From the NCBI RefSeq assembly GCF_900129925.1, contig NZ_FQXI01000006.1, forward strand, positions 42,975 to 106,974: a DNA stretch of 64,000 nt, in the 5' to 3' direction. Below the pieces are notes generated by a model. It was not told where the DNA came from. It saw nothing but the letters and a program-made list of their open reading frames with translations, and made no database searches. Made by a program: the position numbers and the translations under genes. Of this stretch, positions 1 to 9,268 are shown in pieces. The first letter of the stretch is position 1, and each line of letters opens with the position of its first letter. Source of the stretch: Anaerosphaera aminiphila DSM 21120. Its GTDB lineage: Bacteria; Bacillota; Clostridia; Tissierellales; Peptoniphilaceae.

Positions 1-1
1 A

Positions 2-940
2 CTGGCACTTTCTTTCCAAGGGATTGAATCACACCCAGGATTTGAAATAGGAAAAACTCAAATAATAAGAATATTAAATAAATTAATAGTTTCACTTTTA
101 TATGCAGACTTAATAATGAGACTTTCACAAGCAACCAGACCTTATGAAAAGATAAAGGGCTCTGTAAATATACTAAAGGAAAAGTGGCTAAAAATATTTA
201 AAGGTGAAAATTTAAGCACTAACTTAAAAGACTTTAGAGAAAATGTAAAACTTATGATTAGAGAGTTTGAGCAATTAGAAGTTACTAAAGAAATAAAGCC
301 TAAAGTTGGTATTGTAGGGGAGATACTTGTAAAATATTTACCGGAGGCCAACAATCATTTATCTGACGTATTGGAATCAGAAGGAGCGGAAGTGGTAATT
401 TCAGACTTAACTGACTTTATGATGTACTCTTTTAAAAATGCTGAAATTAAGTACAAGGAGTTGTCAAAGAACTTAATTCCTTCAATAGTTTGTAATTTTG
501 GAATAAAATATATTGAAAGATATAGAGAAATAATTAGAGAAGAGTTAAAGAAGAGTAGATTTGAACCACCTAAGAAAATTGAAGAGATTATGGAATATGC
601 AAAGAAGTATGTAGATCTTGGAAATCAATATGGAGAAGGTTGGCTCTTAACTGGTGAAATGGTGGAATTAATAGAAAGCGGAGTTGAAAATATAGTATGT
701 GTTCAACCTTTTGGATGCTTGCCAAATCACATAACAGGTAAAGGTGTTATAAAGGCAATTAGAAACACATATCCAAAGTCAAATGTAGTTCCAATAGACT
801 TTGATGCATCTGCATCAGAAGTTAACCAGTTCAACAGATTAAAACTTATGTTGTCTCAAGCAAGGAAGAATTTAAAGCCTGAGACTGCTGAGCAAAAAGA
901 AAATAGAGAAGCACTATTTGTAAAAAACCTTAGGATTTAA
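2..940 (+). CDS. 2-hydroxyacyl-CoA dehydratase activase-related protein, C-terminal part
   Basis: The reading frame is open from the first bases, so the gene starts upstream and about 312 C-terminal residues are visible. This region matches the end of the large fused activase family (ATPase BadF/BcrA-type domains followed by a DUF2229/HgdB-like part). Typical is a QPFGCLPNH motif, whose Cys is a likely Fe-S ligand, followed by a conserved VVPIDFDASASE stretch. Family members reduce or assemble the [4Fe-4S] dehydratase used in amino-acid fermentation. That role is family knowledge; the exact substrate cannot be read here. The N-terminal nucleotide-binding domains lie outside the window. The stop codon sits inside a terminator hairpin. 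Confidence 0.85.
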   Translation: MALSFQGIESHPGFEIGKTQIIRILNKLIVSLLYADLIMRLSQATRPYEKIKGSVNILKEKWLKIFKGENLSTNLKDFRENVKLMIREFEQLEVTKEIKPKVGIVGEILVKYLPEANNHLSDVLESEGAEVVISDLTDFMMYSFKNAEIKYKELSKNLIPSIVCNFGIKYIERYREIIREELKKSRFEPPKKIEEIMEYAKKYVDLGNQYGEGWLLTGEMVELIESGVENIVCVQPFGCLPNHITGKGVIKAIRNTYPKSNVVPIDFDASASEVNQFNRLKLMLSQARKNLKPETAEQKENREALFVKNLRI

Positions 941-957
941 ATCCTAAGGTTTTTTAG
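922..957. terminator. Bidirectional terminator overlapping a stop codon
   Basis: A near-perfect palindrome (CCTTAGGATTT and its complement) has an A-run on the left and a T-run on the right. It serves both converging genes. The TAA stop of the activase gene lies in the centre of the hairpin. Confidence 0.85.
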
Positions 958-976
958 TTAAAAATTTTATTAAATT

Positions 977-1912
977 TTAAAGTTTATCCATTAAATTTTG
1001 AATTGTACTGTCTTCTAATAAATTTGAATTGTCATTGTAAGATTTTATGTTTTTGTCAGGAGAATAAGTTTCTCCTTTAATTTCAGCTTCAAGTTTGTTT
1101 CTAACTTCTGACAATTTTATTGAAAGTTGAGTTTGATAGTTTACAACATTTTTTGCAGCATCACTTTTGCCGTCAATTAAAGCTGAGTTATAAAATTCAA
1201 TCATTTCCTTTGAAATAGTTGCAGCTTCTTTTAATGATGCGCTTGAACTCTTAAACTTTTCAGGAACACTGATGGAATTAATTGAATTTACAATTTCATC
1301 AATTTCTTTTTTTAAGTTTTGGTACTGAGTTTCAATTTCAGCCTTAGAGTACTTAGATGAATTTTCAAAGTAATATCCCTTTAATTGGTTCATCTTAGAT
1401 TGAAGTTTACTTGTAAGTGAATTAAATTCAGCTAGGTAAGTATTTTCTTCTGTAGTTAAATTTGAATTAGTGTTAGTAGTATTTGAGCTGCCGTCTGTGT
1501 TTAATAGAACAATGTAGTTTGCGCTGTCCCATTCAACATTTACACCGAAGTTCTCTGCAATAAATCTAATAGGTACAAAAGTTCTATTTTGATTTATTTC
1601 AGGAGCTACTTCAATTGTCTTTTCAACGTTATTTACTTCAACTTTTGTGCTTCCAACTTTTAATTCAATTTCTGTATTGCCCTTTTCAATAGTAATTTCT
1701 CTGTCATCTTCATCCCATTCAACTTCATATCCAAGTGATTCAGATATAAATCTTATTGGAACGAGAGTGCGATTGTTTTTTACATATCCCGGTGCATCTG
1801 TTTTAATTTCCTGTCCATTTAATTTAATTTGAACTGTCTTTTGTGCAAAAGCACCAATGGAATTAACCATTAAAAGAGAGCTCAGTGCAACTAGTGCAAA
1901 AGTTTTTTTCAT
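977..1912 (-). CDS. Secreted stalk-domain protein (copper amine oxidase N-terminal-like domain)
   Basis: A protein of 311 residues with a cleavable signal peptide (about residues 1-23, ending AFA). Two tandem copper-amine-oxidase-N/stalk repeats follow at about 28-80 and 82-138; each carries the R-T-(L/F)-V-P-I-R-F-I core. A Ser/Thr/Asn linker at about 143-155 leads to a helical, probably coiled-coil C-terminal half. Such stalk domains are common on exported proteins of clostridia-like bacteria; no enzymatic residues are visible. An AAGGAG site precedes the start. It lies downstream of a lipoprotein gene on the same strand, with which it may be co-transcribed. The helical half is unassigned. 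Confidence 0.8.
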   Translation of the reverse strand: MKKTFALVALSSLLMVNSIGAFAQKTVQIKLNGQEIKTDAPGYVKNNRTLVPIRFISESLGYEVEWDEDDREITIEKGNTEIELKVGSTKVEVNNVEKTIEVAPEINQNRTFVPIRFIAENFGVNVEWDSANYIVLLNTDGSSNTTNTNSNLTTEENTYLAEFNSLTSKLQSKMNQLKGYYFENSSKYSKAEIETQYQNLKKEIDEIVNSINSISVPEKFKSSSASLKEAATISKEMIEFYNSALIDGKSDAAKNVVNYQTQLSIKLSEVRNKLEAEIKGETYSPDKNIKSYNDNSNLLEDSTIQNLMDKL

Positions 1913-1957
1913 AAATAAATCTCCTTAATTTACAAGTATCTAATAAAGATCCTACTA

Positions 1958-2545
1958 TTATTTTTTAGTAGTAGTGGTTTTAGTGGTAGTGGTTTTATCA
2001 GCAGTTTTATCAGTTGGTTCACTTGAAACTTTTGGAGTTTCTTCAACTTCAAAAATGTTTTCAATATAGTCTAGAGAAGCGTCATTTTCTCCTTGGATTT
2101 CAACATAGGACTCCTCATCTCTAGTAGGGGTGATTTTTCCATTAACTCCATCTACATAAAAGATAATATACTCTTTGTTAGACTTAAGTGTCTTTGGAAG
2201 TTCCAACTCAATGCCGGACAAATCTCCTCTGTAGTCTTCAATAAAGTTTATATTTGTAGCATTGTCTTGAGTTACTTGGATTTTAATTCTAGAAATATAA
2301 TCAGAGTTATCTACTAAATTTTTTAGAACTTCTTTGTCTACTTTAGAACTACTTGCCTTAGGCGTTTCATTTTCATCTGTTGTGCCGTCAGGGTTATTTT
2401 CATTTGTTGATTTAGGGTCTGTTGCATTTTCTGTAGTTGTGTTTGCAGGTGCAGTCGTCTTTGCTTTAGTTTCATCTTTTTTACTACATCCTGTAAAAAG
2501 TAATGTTGCAGATAGAGCAGACACCAATAAAAGTTTTTTATTCAT
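1958..2545 (-). CDS. Putative lipoprotein, function unknown
   Basis: A protein of 195 residues with a type II signal peptide; the lipobox is LLFTGC with Cys20 as the lipidated residue. A low-complexity Thr/Asn/Asp/Pro linker (about 24-62) would extend it from the membrane. A folded region follows at about 65-170. The tail is a run of Thr and Lys. A GGGAGG ribosome binding site lies just upstream. I do not recognise the folded domain. The gene is divergent from cca, so the region 2546-2681 should hold both promoters. Confidence 0.75.
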   Translation of the reverse strand: MNKKLLLVSALSATLLFTGCSKKDETKAKTTAPANTTTENATDPKSTNENNPDGTTDENETPKASSSKVDKEVLKNLVDNSDYISRIKIQVTQDNATNINFIEDYRGDLSGIELELPKTLKSNKEYIIFYVDGVNGKITPTRDEESYVEIQGENDASLDYIENIFEVEETPKVSSEPTDKTADKTTTTKTTTTKK

Positions 2546-2681
2546 ATAAACCTCCCGTTTACTAATATATTAGGTTTATTATAACATAATGGGTAGAAAA
2601 TGAAAAAGAAAAGGAAAGAGAGAAATCTTGTTATAAAAAAAGTTTTTACATTGTGATATAATCGTTATATTAGGTGATAAA

Positions 2682-4004
2682 ATGCCAATTGAAATATTAG
2701 AAGTACTTAAAATATTAGAAGAACACGGTTTTAGTGCATATGTTGTCGGGGGAGCTCTTAGAGATAAACTCTTGGGAAAGAGCCCCTATGATTTTGATGT
2801 GGCAACTAATGCAAGGCCGGAAGATGTAGAAAGTTTATTTAAAGATTGCATCTTAACTACTATAGGGAAAAAATTTGGAACTATAAAAATAAAATATAGA
2901 GAGTTTGAAGTTGAAATTACAACCTTTAGGTCAGAAGGTGCCTATGAAAAAAATAGAAGACCGCAGGAAGTCAGCTATATAAAAACTATAGAAGAAGATT
3001 TGAAAAGACGTGATTTTACTATTAATGCAATGGCATACAGTGAAAAAACGGGATTAGTGGACTTGTTCTCAGGAAGAGAGGACTTAGAACACAAAATAAT
3101 TAGGTGTGTTGGGGATCCTGAACTTAGAATTAGGGAAGATGCTCTTAGAATTTTAAGAGCTATTAGATTTACAGGAAGTTTGAATTTTAAAATTGAAGAA
3201 AATCTATATGAGAGCATAATAAAAAACAGGTTTTTATTGCAAAACATCTCAAAAGAGAGAATAGCAATGGAATTTAATAAAATTATGCTAAGTGAAAAGC
3301 CTTCAAGGTCTTTAAATATAATGGCAGATACAAAAGTAATTGATATATTATTTCCAGAACTGGCAAAAACTGTGGGCTATAATCAAAAGACGCCATACCA
3401 CATTAGAACACTTTTTGACCATCTATTATGTGTGACAGATAATGTAGAGCCAAAGTTGGAATTAAGACTTGCAGCACTGTTTCACGATATTGCAAAGCCT
3501 GAAACTCTAAGCATAGATGAAAGTGGATTAGGTCATTTCTTTGGACATGACAAGTTGGGAAGTGAAATGAGCAAGAGAATTTTAAGAGAGTACAACTACC
3601 CAAATGTAGTAGTAGAAAAAGTTGGAATTCTAATTGAAAGCCATATGAAAGCCCATGAAGAGATGACAGACAAGGCACTTAGAAAGCAAATAAGAAAAGT
3701 GGGTAAGGACAATATCTTAGATTTATATGATTTAATGATTGCAGATAGGTATTGCACTTTAATCAATAGAGATGTAGAATTTTTAAAAGTTAGAAAAAAT
3801 AGAGTAGAGGAATTATTGGAAGAAAGTACTTCCAATGACAAGTTTTTATCAGTAAGCGGAAGTGATCTGATTGAAATGGGGTTTAAAGAGGGTAAAGTAA
3901 TAGGAGAAATATTAAATTACTTAACTGAGATTGTACTAGAAGACCCAAGTTTAAATAATAAGACAGAGTTACTGGAAATTGTAGATAGAAGATATAGGAG
4001 TTAG
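2682..4004 (+). CDS. cca: CCA tRNA nucleotidyltransferase
   Basis: A 440-residue class II nucleotidyltransferase that adds or repairs the 3' CCA of tRNA. The polymerase head has the G-G-x-L-R-D motif (about residues 22-27) and the metal-binding DFD pair (about 38-40). A central RRDFTINA-type stretch and an RILRAIRF helix belong to the tRNA-binding neck. The C-terminal half carries an HD phosphohydrolase domain (LFHDIAKP). The start is fixed by AGGTGAT four bases upstream of ATG. The next gene, glmM, follows after one base, so the two are probably co-transcribed. Confidence 0.93.
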   Translation: MPIEILEVLKILEEHGFSAYVVGGALRDKLLGKSPYDFDVATNARPEDVESLFKDCILTTIGKKFGTIKIKYREFEVEITTFRSEGAYEKNRRPQEVSYIKTIEEDLKRRDFTINAMAYSEKTGLVDLFSGREDLEHKIIRCVGDPELRIREDALRILRAIRFTGSLNFKIEENLYESIIKNRFLLQNISKERIAMEFNKIMLSEKPSRSLNIMADTKVIDILFPELAKTVGYNQKTPYHIRTLFDHLLCVTDNVEPKLELRLAALFHDIAKPETLSIDESGLGHFFGHDKLGSEMSKRILREYNYPNVVVEKVGILIESHMKAHEEMTDKALRKQIRKVGKDNILDLYDLMIADRYCTLINRDVEFLKVRKNRVEELLEESTSNDKFLSVSGSDLIEMGFKEGKVIGEILNYLTEIVLEDPSLNNKTELLEIVDRRYRS

Positions 4005-4005
4005 A

Positions 4006-5349
4006 ATGGGAAAATTATTTGGAACAGATGGAATAAGAGGAATAGCCAATTTGGAGTTGACACCGGAACTTGCCTACAATGTGGGAAGAGCTGCCGGATT
4101 TATACTTTCAAAAAATAAAAAGGGGAAAATATTAGTTGGAAGAGATACCAGACTTTCAGGGCATCTTCTTGAAAGTGCGTTGGCATCGGGAATTATGTCA
4201 ATAGGGCTGGATGTTGAAATGGCAGGAGTAATTCCAACACCGGGTATAGCTTATTTGACTAGAAAGTCTGATTATTTGGCGGGAGTTGTAATTTCAGCTT
4301 CTCACAATCCCTTTGAATACAATGGAATAAAGTTTTTTTCATCAGAGGGGTATAAACTTCCTGATGAATTAGAAAATCAAATTGAAGACTTGATTTTTTC
4401 AGATACAAAAATATATAAAAATGCCACTGGAGTAGATGTTGGGAATATTATTTACTCTGAAGAACTACAAGATGAGTATGAAAATTATTTAATAGGACTT
4501 TCAGATTTAAATCTATCAAATATGAAAATAGCAATAGATGTGGGAAATGGAGCACTTTACAAAATAGCACCTAAAGTTTTAAGAGACTTGGGCGCAGAAG
4601 TAATAGTGGTAAATAACGCTCCTGACGGAACAAATATAAATGACAACTGCGGTTCTACAAACCCCGACTTAATCAGTAAATTAGTAGTGGAAACAAAGGC
4701 GGATATGGGTATGAGTTTCGATGGAGATGCTGATAGAATTATAGCTGTAGATGAAAAGGGCAATATAATAGATGGCGACCATATATTGGCCATTTGTGCA
4801 ACACAACTTAAAATAGAAAACAGATTAAAAAATGACACCGTAGTTGGAACAATTATGTCCAATATAGGACTTAAGAGATATTTAAAAGACATTGGCGTTA
4901 AATTAGTCTATACACAAGTTGGAGATAGATACGTACTTGAAGAAATGCAAAAAGACAACTACGTACTGGGTGGTGAACAGTCGGGCCATATTATATTTTT
5001 AGATTACAACACTACAGGCGATGGATTGGCAACTGGAATTCACTTATTAGAAGTAATGTCTAAGTCCAATAAAAAACTATCGGAGTTAAACAACTTAATG
5101 AAGAGCTATCCTCAAGTTCTTGTAAATGCAAATGTGAGATCAGATTTAAAAAATAAATACATGGAATTTGAAGATATAAAAAATAAAATAGACAGTATAG
5201 AGGAAAAGTTTAAAGGCAATGGCAGAGTGGTAATAAGACCTTCAGGAACTGAAAGTTTAGTAAGAGTTATGATTGAAGGCGAAGACGAAGAAGTACTACA
5301 AAGAGAAGCTGAAGAACTTGCAAAGTTAATAGAAAAAAAATTAAATTAG
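4006..5349 (+). CDS. glmM: Phosphoglucosamine mutase
   Basis: A 447-residue alpha-D-phosphohexomutase that converts glucosamine-6-phosphate to glucosamine-1-phosphate for peptidoglycan precursors. Seen: the catalytic phosphoserine loop SASHNP with Ser99, the metal loop DGDADR near residue 240, the sugar-binding GEQSGH loop near 325 and the phosphate-binding RPSGTE loop near 408. Length and order match GlmM rather than phosphoglucomutase. It begins one base after the cca stop, with an ATAGGAG site inside cca. degV follows 10 bases downstream. Confidence 0.95.
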   Translation: MGKLFGTDGIRGIANLELTPELAYNVGRAAGFILSKNKKGKILVGRDTRLSGHLLESALASGIMSIGLDVEMAGVIPTPGIAYLTRKSDYLAGVVISASHNPFEYNGIKFFSSEGYKLPDELENQIEDLIFSDTKIYKNATGVDVGNIIYSEELQDEYENYLIGLSDLNLSNMKIAIDVGNGALYKIAPKVLRDLGAEVIVVNNAPDGTNINDNCGSTNPDLISKLVVETKADMGMSFDGDADRIIAVDEKGNIIDGDHILAICATQLKIENRLKNDTVVGTIMSNIGLKRYLKDIGVKLVYTQVGDRYVLEEMQKDNYVLGGEQSGHIIFLDYNTTGDGLATGIHLLEVMSKSNKKLSELNNLMKSYPQVLVNANVRSDLKNKYMEFEDIKNKIDSIEEKFKGNGRVVIRPSGTESLVRVMIEGEDEEVLQREAEELAKLIEKKLN

Positions 5350-5359
5350 GAGAGTTGTT

Positions 5360-6202
5360 ATGAGCTATAGATTAGTAGTTGATACTGCTTGTGATCTTAC
5401 AAAGCAGATGGAAAGAGATATGAATGTATTGTCAGTACCATTTAAAATTACAGTGGGAGATGTTGAGCACGTAGATAATGACGACCTTGATATGAGAGCT
5501 TATTTAGATGAGATGAAAGCAAGTCCTGACCCAATAAGAACATCTTGTCCTTCACCTTATGACTATGTGGAAAAACTGAAGGAATGTGAAGAGGAAAATA
5601 TATTTATATTAACAATATCATCTAAACTATCGGGATCTCACAATAGTGCGGAAGTTGCAAAAGAAGAGTTTTTAAAGGAAAACCCAAATAAAAGAGTATA
5701 TGTATTTGACTCAGAGTCAGCAAGTGCAGGAGAAACGTCTGTGGCTTTAGAAATATACAAAAAAATGGGTGAAGACAGTTCTTTTGAAGAAAAAGTTAAA
5801 GAAGTAAATGAATTTATAAGCGAAAATAGAACATTTTTTATATTGGAGAGTTTAGATAACTTAATAAAAAATGGAAGAATAAAAAAGACTGCAGGATTAA
5901 TAGCAAATGTTTTAAATATTAGACCTATTATGAAAGCTGAATATGGAGAAATTTCTCTTTTTGAAATGAATAGAGGATTTAAAAAGAGCCTTTCTAAATT
6001 GGCAACTTCTATAGGAAAGAAATCAAGTGACTTTTCTAAAAGTACGCTAGTAATTTCTCATGTAGATGCTATAGAAAAGGCAAAGGAATTTGAAAAAAAA
6101 GTTCGTGAGCTCTATAACTTTAAAGAGATAATCACACTTCAAGCAAGAGGTCTATCATCAGGATATGCTGACAATGGTGGCATAATAATAGGCTTTAAAT
6201 AA
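5360..6202 (+). CDS. DegV family fatty-acid-binding protein
   Basis: A 280-residue DegV family protein. The N-terminal VVDTACDL start, the TSCPSPYDY segment with the fatty-acid-carboxylate Thr/Ser, the SSKLSGSH loop and the C-terminal GY-ADNGG-IIIGF end are all present. The family binds acyl chains, and some members are FakB partners of the fatty acid kinase FakA. No FakA gene is in the window, so the exact partner is unknown. The ribosome binding site is GGAGAG upstream of ATG, in tandem with glmM. Confidence 0.88.
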   Translation: MSYRLVVDTACDLTKQMERDMNVLSVPFKITVGDVEHVDNDDLDMRAYLDEMKASPDPIRTSCPSPYDYVEKLKECEEENIFILTISSKLSGSHNSAEVAKEEFLKENPNKRVYVFDSESASAGETSVALEIYKKMGEDSSFEEKVKEVNEFISENRTFFILESLDNLIKNGRIKKTAGLIANVLNIRPIMKAEYGEISLFEMNRGFKKSLSKLATSIGKKSSDFSKSTLVISHVDAIEKAKEFEKKVRELYNFKEIITLQARGLSSGYADNGGIIIGFK

Positions 6203-6216
6203 TTAAAGGGATAATT

Positions 6217-6783
6217 ATGAATGCAGAAATTACTTTAAACGGTGAGATTTTAAAGTCTGAAAGATTAATATTGAGGTCATGGAAATTAAATGACCTTAAA
6301 GATTTCTATGAATATGCATCAGTTGACGGCGTTGGGCAAATGGCAGATTGGATGCCTCACAAGAATATAGAGGAATCAAAAGAAATACTTTTACATTTTA
6401 TTGAGACAAAAAACAACTTTGCCATAGAACTTGTAGAGAGTAAAAAAGTAATTGGCTCAATCAGCTTAGAACTTTGCAAGGAAGAATTTAAAAAAGATTT
6501 CAAAAATCTTTCCGGAAGAGAACTTGGCTATGTAATAAGTAAAGATTATTGGAATAGGGGCTATGCAACTGAAGCTGCAAAGGCTTTAATAGATTACTGT
6601 TTTAAAGAAAAAGGCTATGACTATTTATACTGTAGTCACTTGGAGCGAAATTACAAGTCAAAGAGAGTTATAGAAAAGTGTAACTTCACCTTTTATAGAG
6701 AATTTGACTATGACACTGTTTTAAATACCAGAGAAAAAGTTTTAATGTATGTACTTTATAATAAACAGGAGGAAAGGGCTTGA
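6217..6783 (+). CDS. GNAT family N-acetyltransferase, RimJ/RimL type
   Basis: A protein of 188 residues with the RimJ/RimL-like GNAT pattern: an N-terminal SERLILRSW strand, the LGYV strand, and the acetyl-CoA pyrophosphate-binding N-R-G-Y-A-T-E-A loop followed by a helix. A late NYKSKRVIEK segment holds the conserved Asn. Family knowledge predicts acetyl-CoA-dependent N-acetylation of a protein N-terminus or a small amine; the substrate cannot be deduced. It is the last clear gene of the cca-glmM-degV cluster, 14 bases after degV. Confidence 0.85.
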   Translation: MNAEITLNGEILKSERLILRSWKLNDLKDFYEYASVDGVGQMADWMPHKNIEESKEILLHFIETKNNFAIELVESKKVIGSISLELCKEEFKKDFKNLSGRELGYVISKDYWNRGYATEAAKALIDYCFKEKGYDYLYCSHLERNYKSKRVIEKCNFTFYREFDYDTVLNTREKVLMYVLYNKQEERA

Positions 6784-6851
6784 AAAAGTCCTATTCTCAA
6801 TTAGAAAAATCTTTTGAAATAGAAAACTGTAAAGTAATAGTTGAAAGTTAA
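6780..6851 (+). CDS. Possible 23-residue peptide gene
   Basis: A TTG codon overlaps the acetyltransferase stop (TTGA) and is preceded at ideal spacing by AGGAGG (6768-6773). It opens a frame of 23 codons before TAA. The peptide is mixed and charged, with no membrane segment. It could be a real small gene, the remnant of a truncated neighbour, or chance. The strong ribosome binding site with no other start nearby is the only support. Confidence 0.3.
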   Translation: MKKSYSQLEKSFEIENCKVIVES

Positions 6852-6971
6852 AATAAAAAACTTAAATTAATTTTTAAAGTATAAACACTATGATAAAATA
6901 AATTTTATTAAGCTGAAAATTGGCAGTAAATTTCAACTAAACCTTTCAACCTTAAGAAAACTTAACACTGG

Positions 6972-7000
6972 AACTACAATTTACAGATTGTAGTTTTTTT
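6972..7000 (+). terminator. Intrinsic terminator
   Basis: A nine-base-pair stem (AACTACAAT with ATTGTAGTT) with a six-base loop is followed by a run of seven T. It ends the cca-to-acetyltransferase transcript. The stretch from 6852 is otherwise AT-rich with no gene that I can support. Confidence 0.8.
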
Positions 7001-7049
7001 GTACCTATTTTTAATGATTTTAAATGTTATAATAAAAATGGTGATGAAA

Positions 7050-8213
7050 ATGAAAAAGATGATTTCAGTAGTAAGTGCTGTATTTATACTATTATTAAGT
7101 ATATTTGTAATAGACTACAACACTACTGGATACATAAAAAATGCTTTTTTTACTCCTGTGGAAGATGAAGTGCAGACAGTAAAAATATTGGCAACAGGAG
7201 ATATAATGTACCATTTGCCCCTCTATATAAAAAACTTTGATGAAACTACGGGAAAATATGATTTTTCTACATATTATGAAAAAATGAAAGAGTATATAGA
7301 TGCTTCAGATATAGTTGTGGGGAATTTTGAATCAACTATAAATCCAAACAGAAAAATAAGTGGACATCCAATGTTTAACTCGCCGCCGGAATCAGTTGAA
7401 TATTTAAAAGATATTGGGTTTGACATACTTTCAACTGCAAACAACCATTGTTTAGATACGTCAATTGAAGGTGTGGAAACTACAATAGATGCCATTGAAA
7501 GTGTGGGTTTAAAAAACTTTGGAACTTATAGAGACAATAATAGAGAATTACTAATTGTAGAGGAAAATGAAATAAAGATAGGCTTTTTATCTTATTCAGA
7601 GATATTTAATGGACTGGACTACAATATTGCTGAAGACAAGATAAACAACATTTCTCCAATGAATAGAGATTTAATTTCCGGAGACATAGATAATTTAAAA
7701 GCTCAAGGTGTGGATTTTATAGTGGTATATCCTCACTGGGGAGTTGAGTACAGTACAAGCCCATCGGAATTTCAAAGAGAGATGAATGACTACTTCTTGT
7801 CTCTTGGAGCAGATGTGGTTTTAGGTTCTCACCCTCACGTGCTTCAGCCGGTGGAATATAGAGAAATTAACGGCAACAATAAATTTAGTATTTATTCTAT
7901 GGGAAATTCTATTTCTAACCAGAGAAAACCTTGGATGAAAAACAGAGGTGTGGAGTTTGGAGCCTTTGTTGAATTGACTGTGGAAAAAAATATTACTAAG
8001 GGCACTACAGTTTTAGCTGCAGTAGATGTAAAGCCAACTTACGTTAATAGATATAGAGATGAAAAGGGACTTTTTAAATATGAGGTAGTTGCACTAAATG
8101 ACCTAATGGAAACGGGAAAGCACAGAGATGAAATAGATGACAGCACAAAGAAATTTGTAGATGAAAACTACCAGTGGGTAATGGATGTTTTAAACAACAA
8201 GGAGGCAAAATAA
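7050..8213 (+). CDS. CapA/PgsA-family metallophosphatase-like protein
   Basis: About 387 residues. The start at 7050 is chosen because GGTGAT sits four bases upstream and a membrane anchor (about residues 4-22) follows; upstream in-frame ATGs lack a site. The body is a CapA fold with metal-binding signatures: ATGDIM, GNFEST, a STANNHCLD segment, YPHWG, and GSHPHVLQP. Members are tied to poly-gamma-glutamate capsule export or cell-envelope hydrolysis. No capB, capC or capD is nearby, so a capsule role is not supported here. The protein is probably membrane-anchored with its domain outside. ansA follows directly. Confidence 0.88.
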   Translation: MKKMISVVSAVFILLLSIFVIDYNTTGYIKNAFFTPVEDEVQTVKILATGDIMYHLPLYIKNFDETTGKYDFSTYYEKMKEYIDASDIVVGNFESTINPNRKISGHPMFNSPPESVEYLKDIGFDILSTANNHCLDTSIEGVETTIDAIESVGLKNFGTYRDNNRELLIVEENEIKIGFLSYSEIFNGLDYNIAEDKINNISPMNRDLISGDIDNLKAQGVDFIVVYPHWGVEYSTSPSEFQREMNDYFLSLGADVVLGSHPHVLQPVEYREINGNNKFSIYSMGNSISNQRKPWMKNRGVEFGAFVELTVEKNITKGTTVLAAVDVKPTYVNRYRDEKGLFKYEVVALNDLMETGKHRDEIDDSTKKFVDENYQWVMDVLNNKEAK

Positions 8214-8215
8214 TA

Positions 8216-9211
8216 TTGAAGAGATTACTTTTAATAGCAACGGGAGGAACTATTGCATCAGAAGAAACTGAATTTGGACTTAGTCCAAAGACTTCTCCAA
8301 GGGAAATTTTAAATCACATCCCACAGGCAAAAGACCTTGCCGATATTGACGTAGTGCAAGTTTTAAATATAGACTCCACAAATATAGAGCCTGAGCACTG
8401 GACTATGTTTAGTAAAGTAATAGAAGAAAACTATGAGGACTACGACGGATTTGTAATAACTCACGGTACTGATACGCTGGCATATACTGCAGCTGCACTG
8501 TCCTACTTAATACAAAATTCAGATAAGCCAATAATTTTAACGGGATCTCAAAAGCCCATAACTGATCCTATTACAGACGGCAAAAAAAATTTACTGGACT
8601 CAATAAGATATGCACTTCAAGAGGGAGTAAGAGGAGTATTTATTGTATTTGATGGTAAGGCAATAATAGGAACTAGAGCTAAGAAACTTAAATCTAAAAG
8701 TTACTCTGCCTTTGATTCAATAAACTATCCTGTAGCAGCTTTTATTGATGGAGAGAGAATTTTAAGATATGTGGGAGAGTCAACTTCTACAGAAAAAGTA
8801 AAATTTTATCACAATTTAAATCCAAAGGTATTTTTGTTAAAGTTAATTCCGGGAATGGAGCCGGATATATTTGACTATATTTCAGATAATTACGATGCAA
8901 CGGTTATAGAGTCCTATGGAGTGGGTGGACTTCCCTTTAATCACAGAAGAAATTTTAAAGAAGCCCTAAAGAAGATAACAGACAAGGGGAAAATTATAGT
9001 AATTGCAACGCAAGTAATGCTTGAGGGTTCTGACGCTGCAACTTATGAAGTAGGTTACGACATAATAAATAACTACAATGTACTTCAAGCTTATGATATG
9101 ACTATAGAGTCGGCGGTTACGAAATTAATGTGGATTTTGGGAGTTACTGAAGAATTTGAAGAAGTTAAAAAGTTGTTTTATAAAAATATAAATAACGACA
9201 TAATAGTTTAA
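8216..9211 (+). CDS. ansA: Type I (cytoplasmic) L-asparaginase
   Basis: About 331 residues; hydrolyses asparagine to aspartate and ammonia. Seen: the N-terminal catalytic ATGGTIAS motif with nucleophile Thr12 and the second catalytic THGTDTLAY motif near residue 80. There is no signal peptide, which fits the type I cytosolic form. The start is TTG at 8216, because AGGAGG (8200-8205) is well spaced from it and the protein then begins MKRLLLIATGG, as in homologues; a longer frame from 8174 would overlap the previous gene. It sits two bases after the capA-like stop, so translation is probably coupled. Confidence 0.92.
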   Translation: MKRLLLIATGGTIASEETEFGLSPKTSPREILNHIPQAKDLADIDVVQVLNIDSTNIEPEHWTMFSKVIEENYEDYDGFVITHGTDTLAYTAAALSYLIQNSDKPIILTGSQKPITDPITDGKKNLLDSIRYALQEGVRGVFIVFDGKAIIGTRAKKLKSKSYSAFDSINYPVAAFIDGERILRYVGESTSTEKVKFYHNLNPKVFLLKLIPGMEPDIFDYISDNYDATVIESYGVGGLPFNHRRNFKEALKKITDKGKIIVIATQVMLEGSDAATYEVGYDIINNYNVLQAYDMTIESAVTKLMWILGVTEEFEEVKKLFYKNINNDIIV

Positions 9212-9220
9212 AGTGAGGTG

Positions 9221-9256
9221 ATGGCAATTGGTTTTAAGTTTAAAATTGCTGATTAA
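9221..9256 (+). CDS. Possible 11-residue leader peptide
   Basis: ATG at 9221 follows GAGGTG and opens 11 codons before TAA, ending just ahead of the ribosome binding site of the transporter gene. Its position between ansA and the transporter would suit a translational coupling leader. With so few codons, chance is a serious alternative. Confidence 0.2.
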   Translation: MAIGFKFKIAD

Positions 9257-9268
9257 AAGGTGGATAAA

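Noticed and set aside
6852..6998. A riboswitch before the capA-like gene
   Set aside because: No known aptamer consensus was found, and the terminator lies before the gene's own promoter region, so it more likely ends the upstream operon.
7050..8213. Capsule (poly-gamma-glutamate) synthesis locus
   Set aside because: Only a CapA-like gene is present, without capB, capC or capD.
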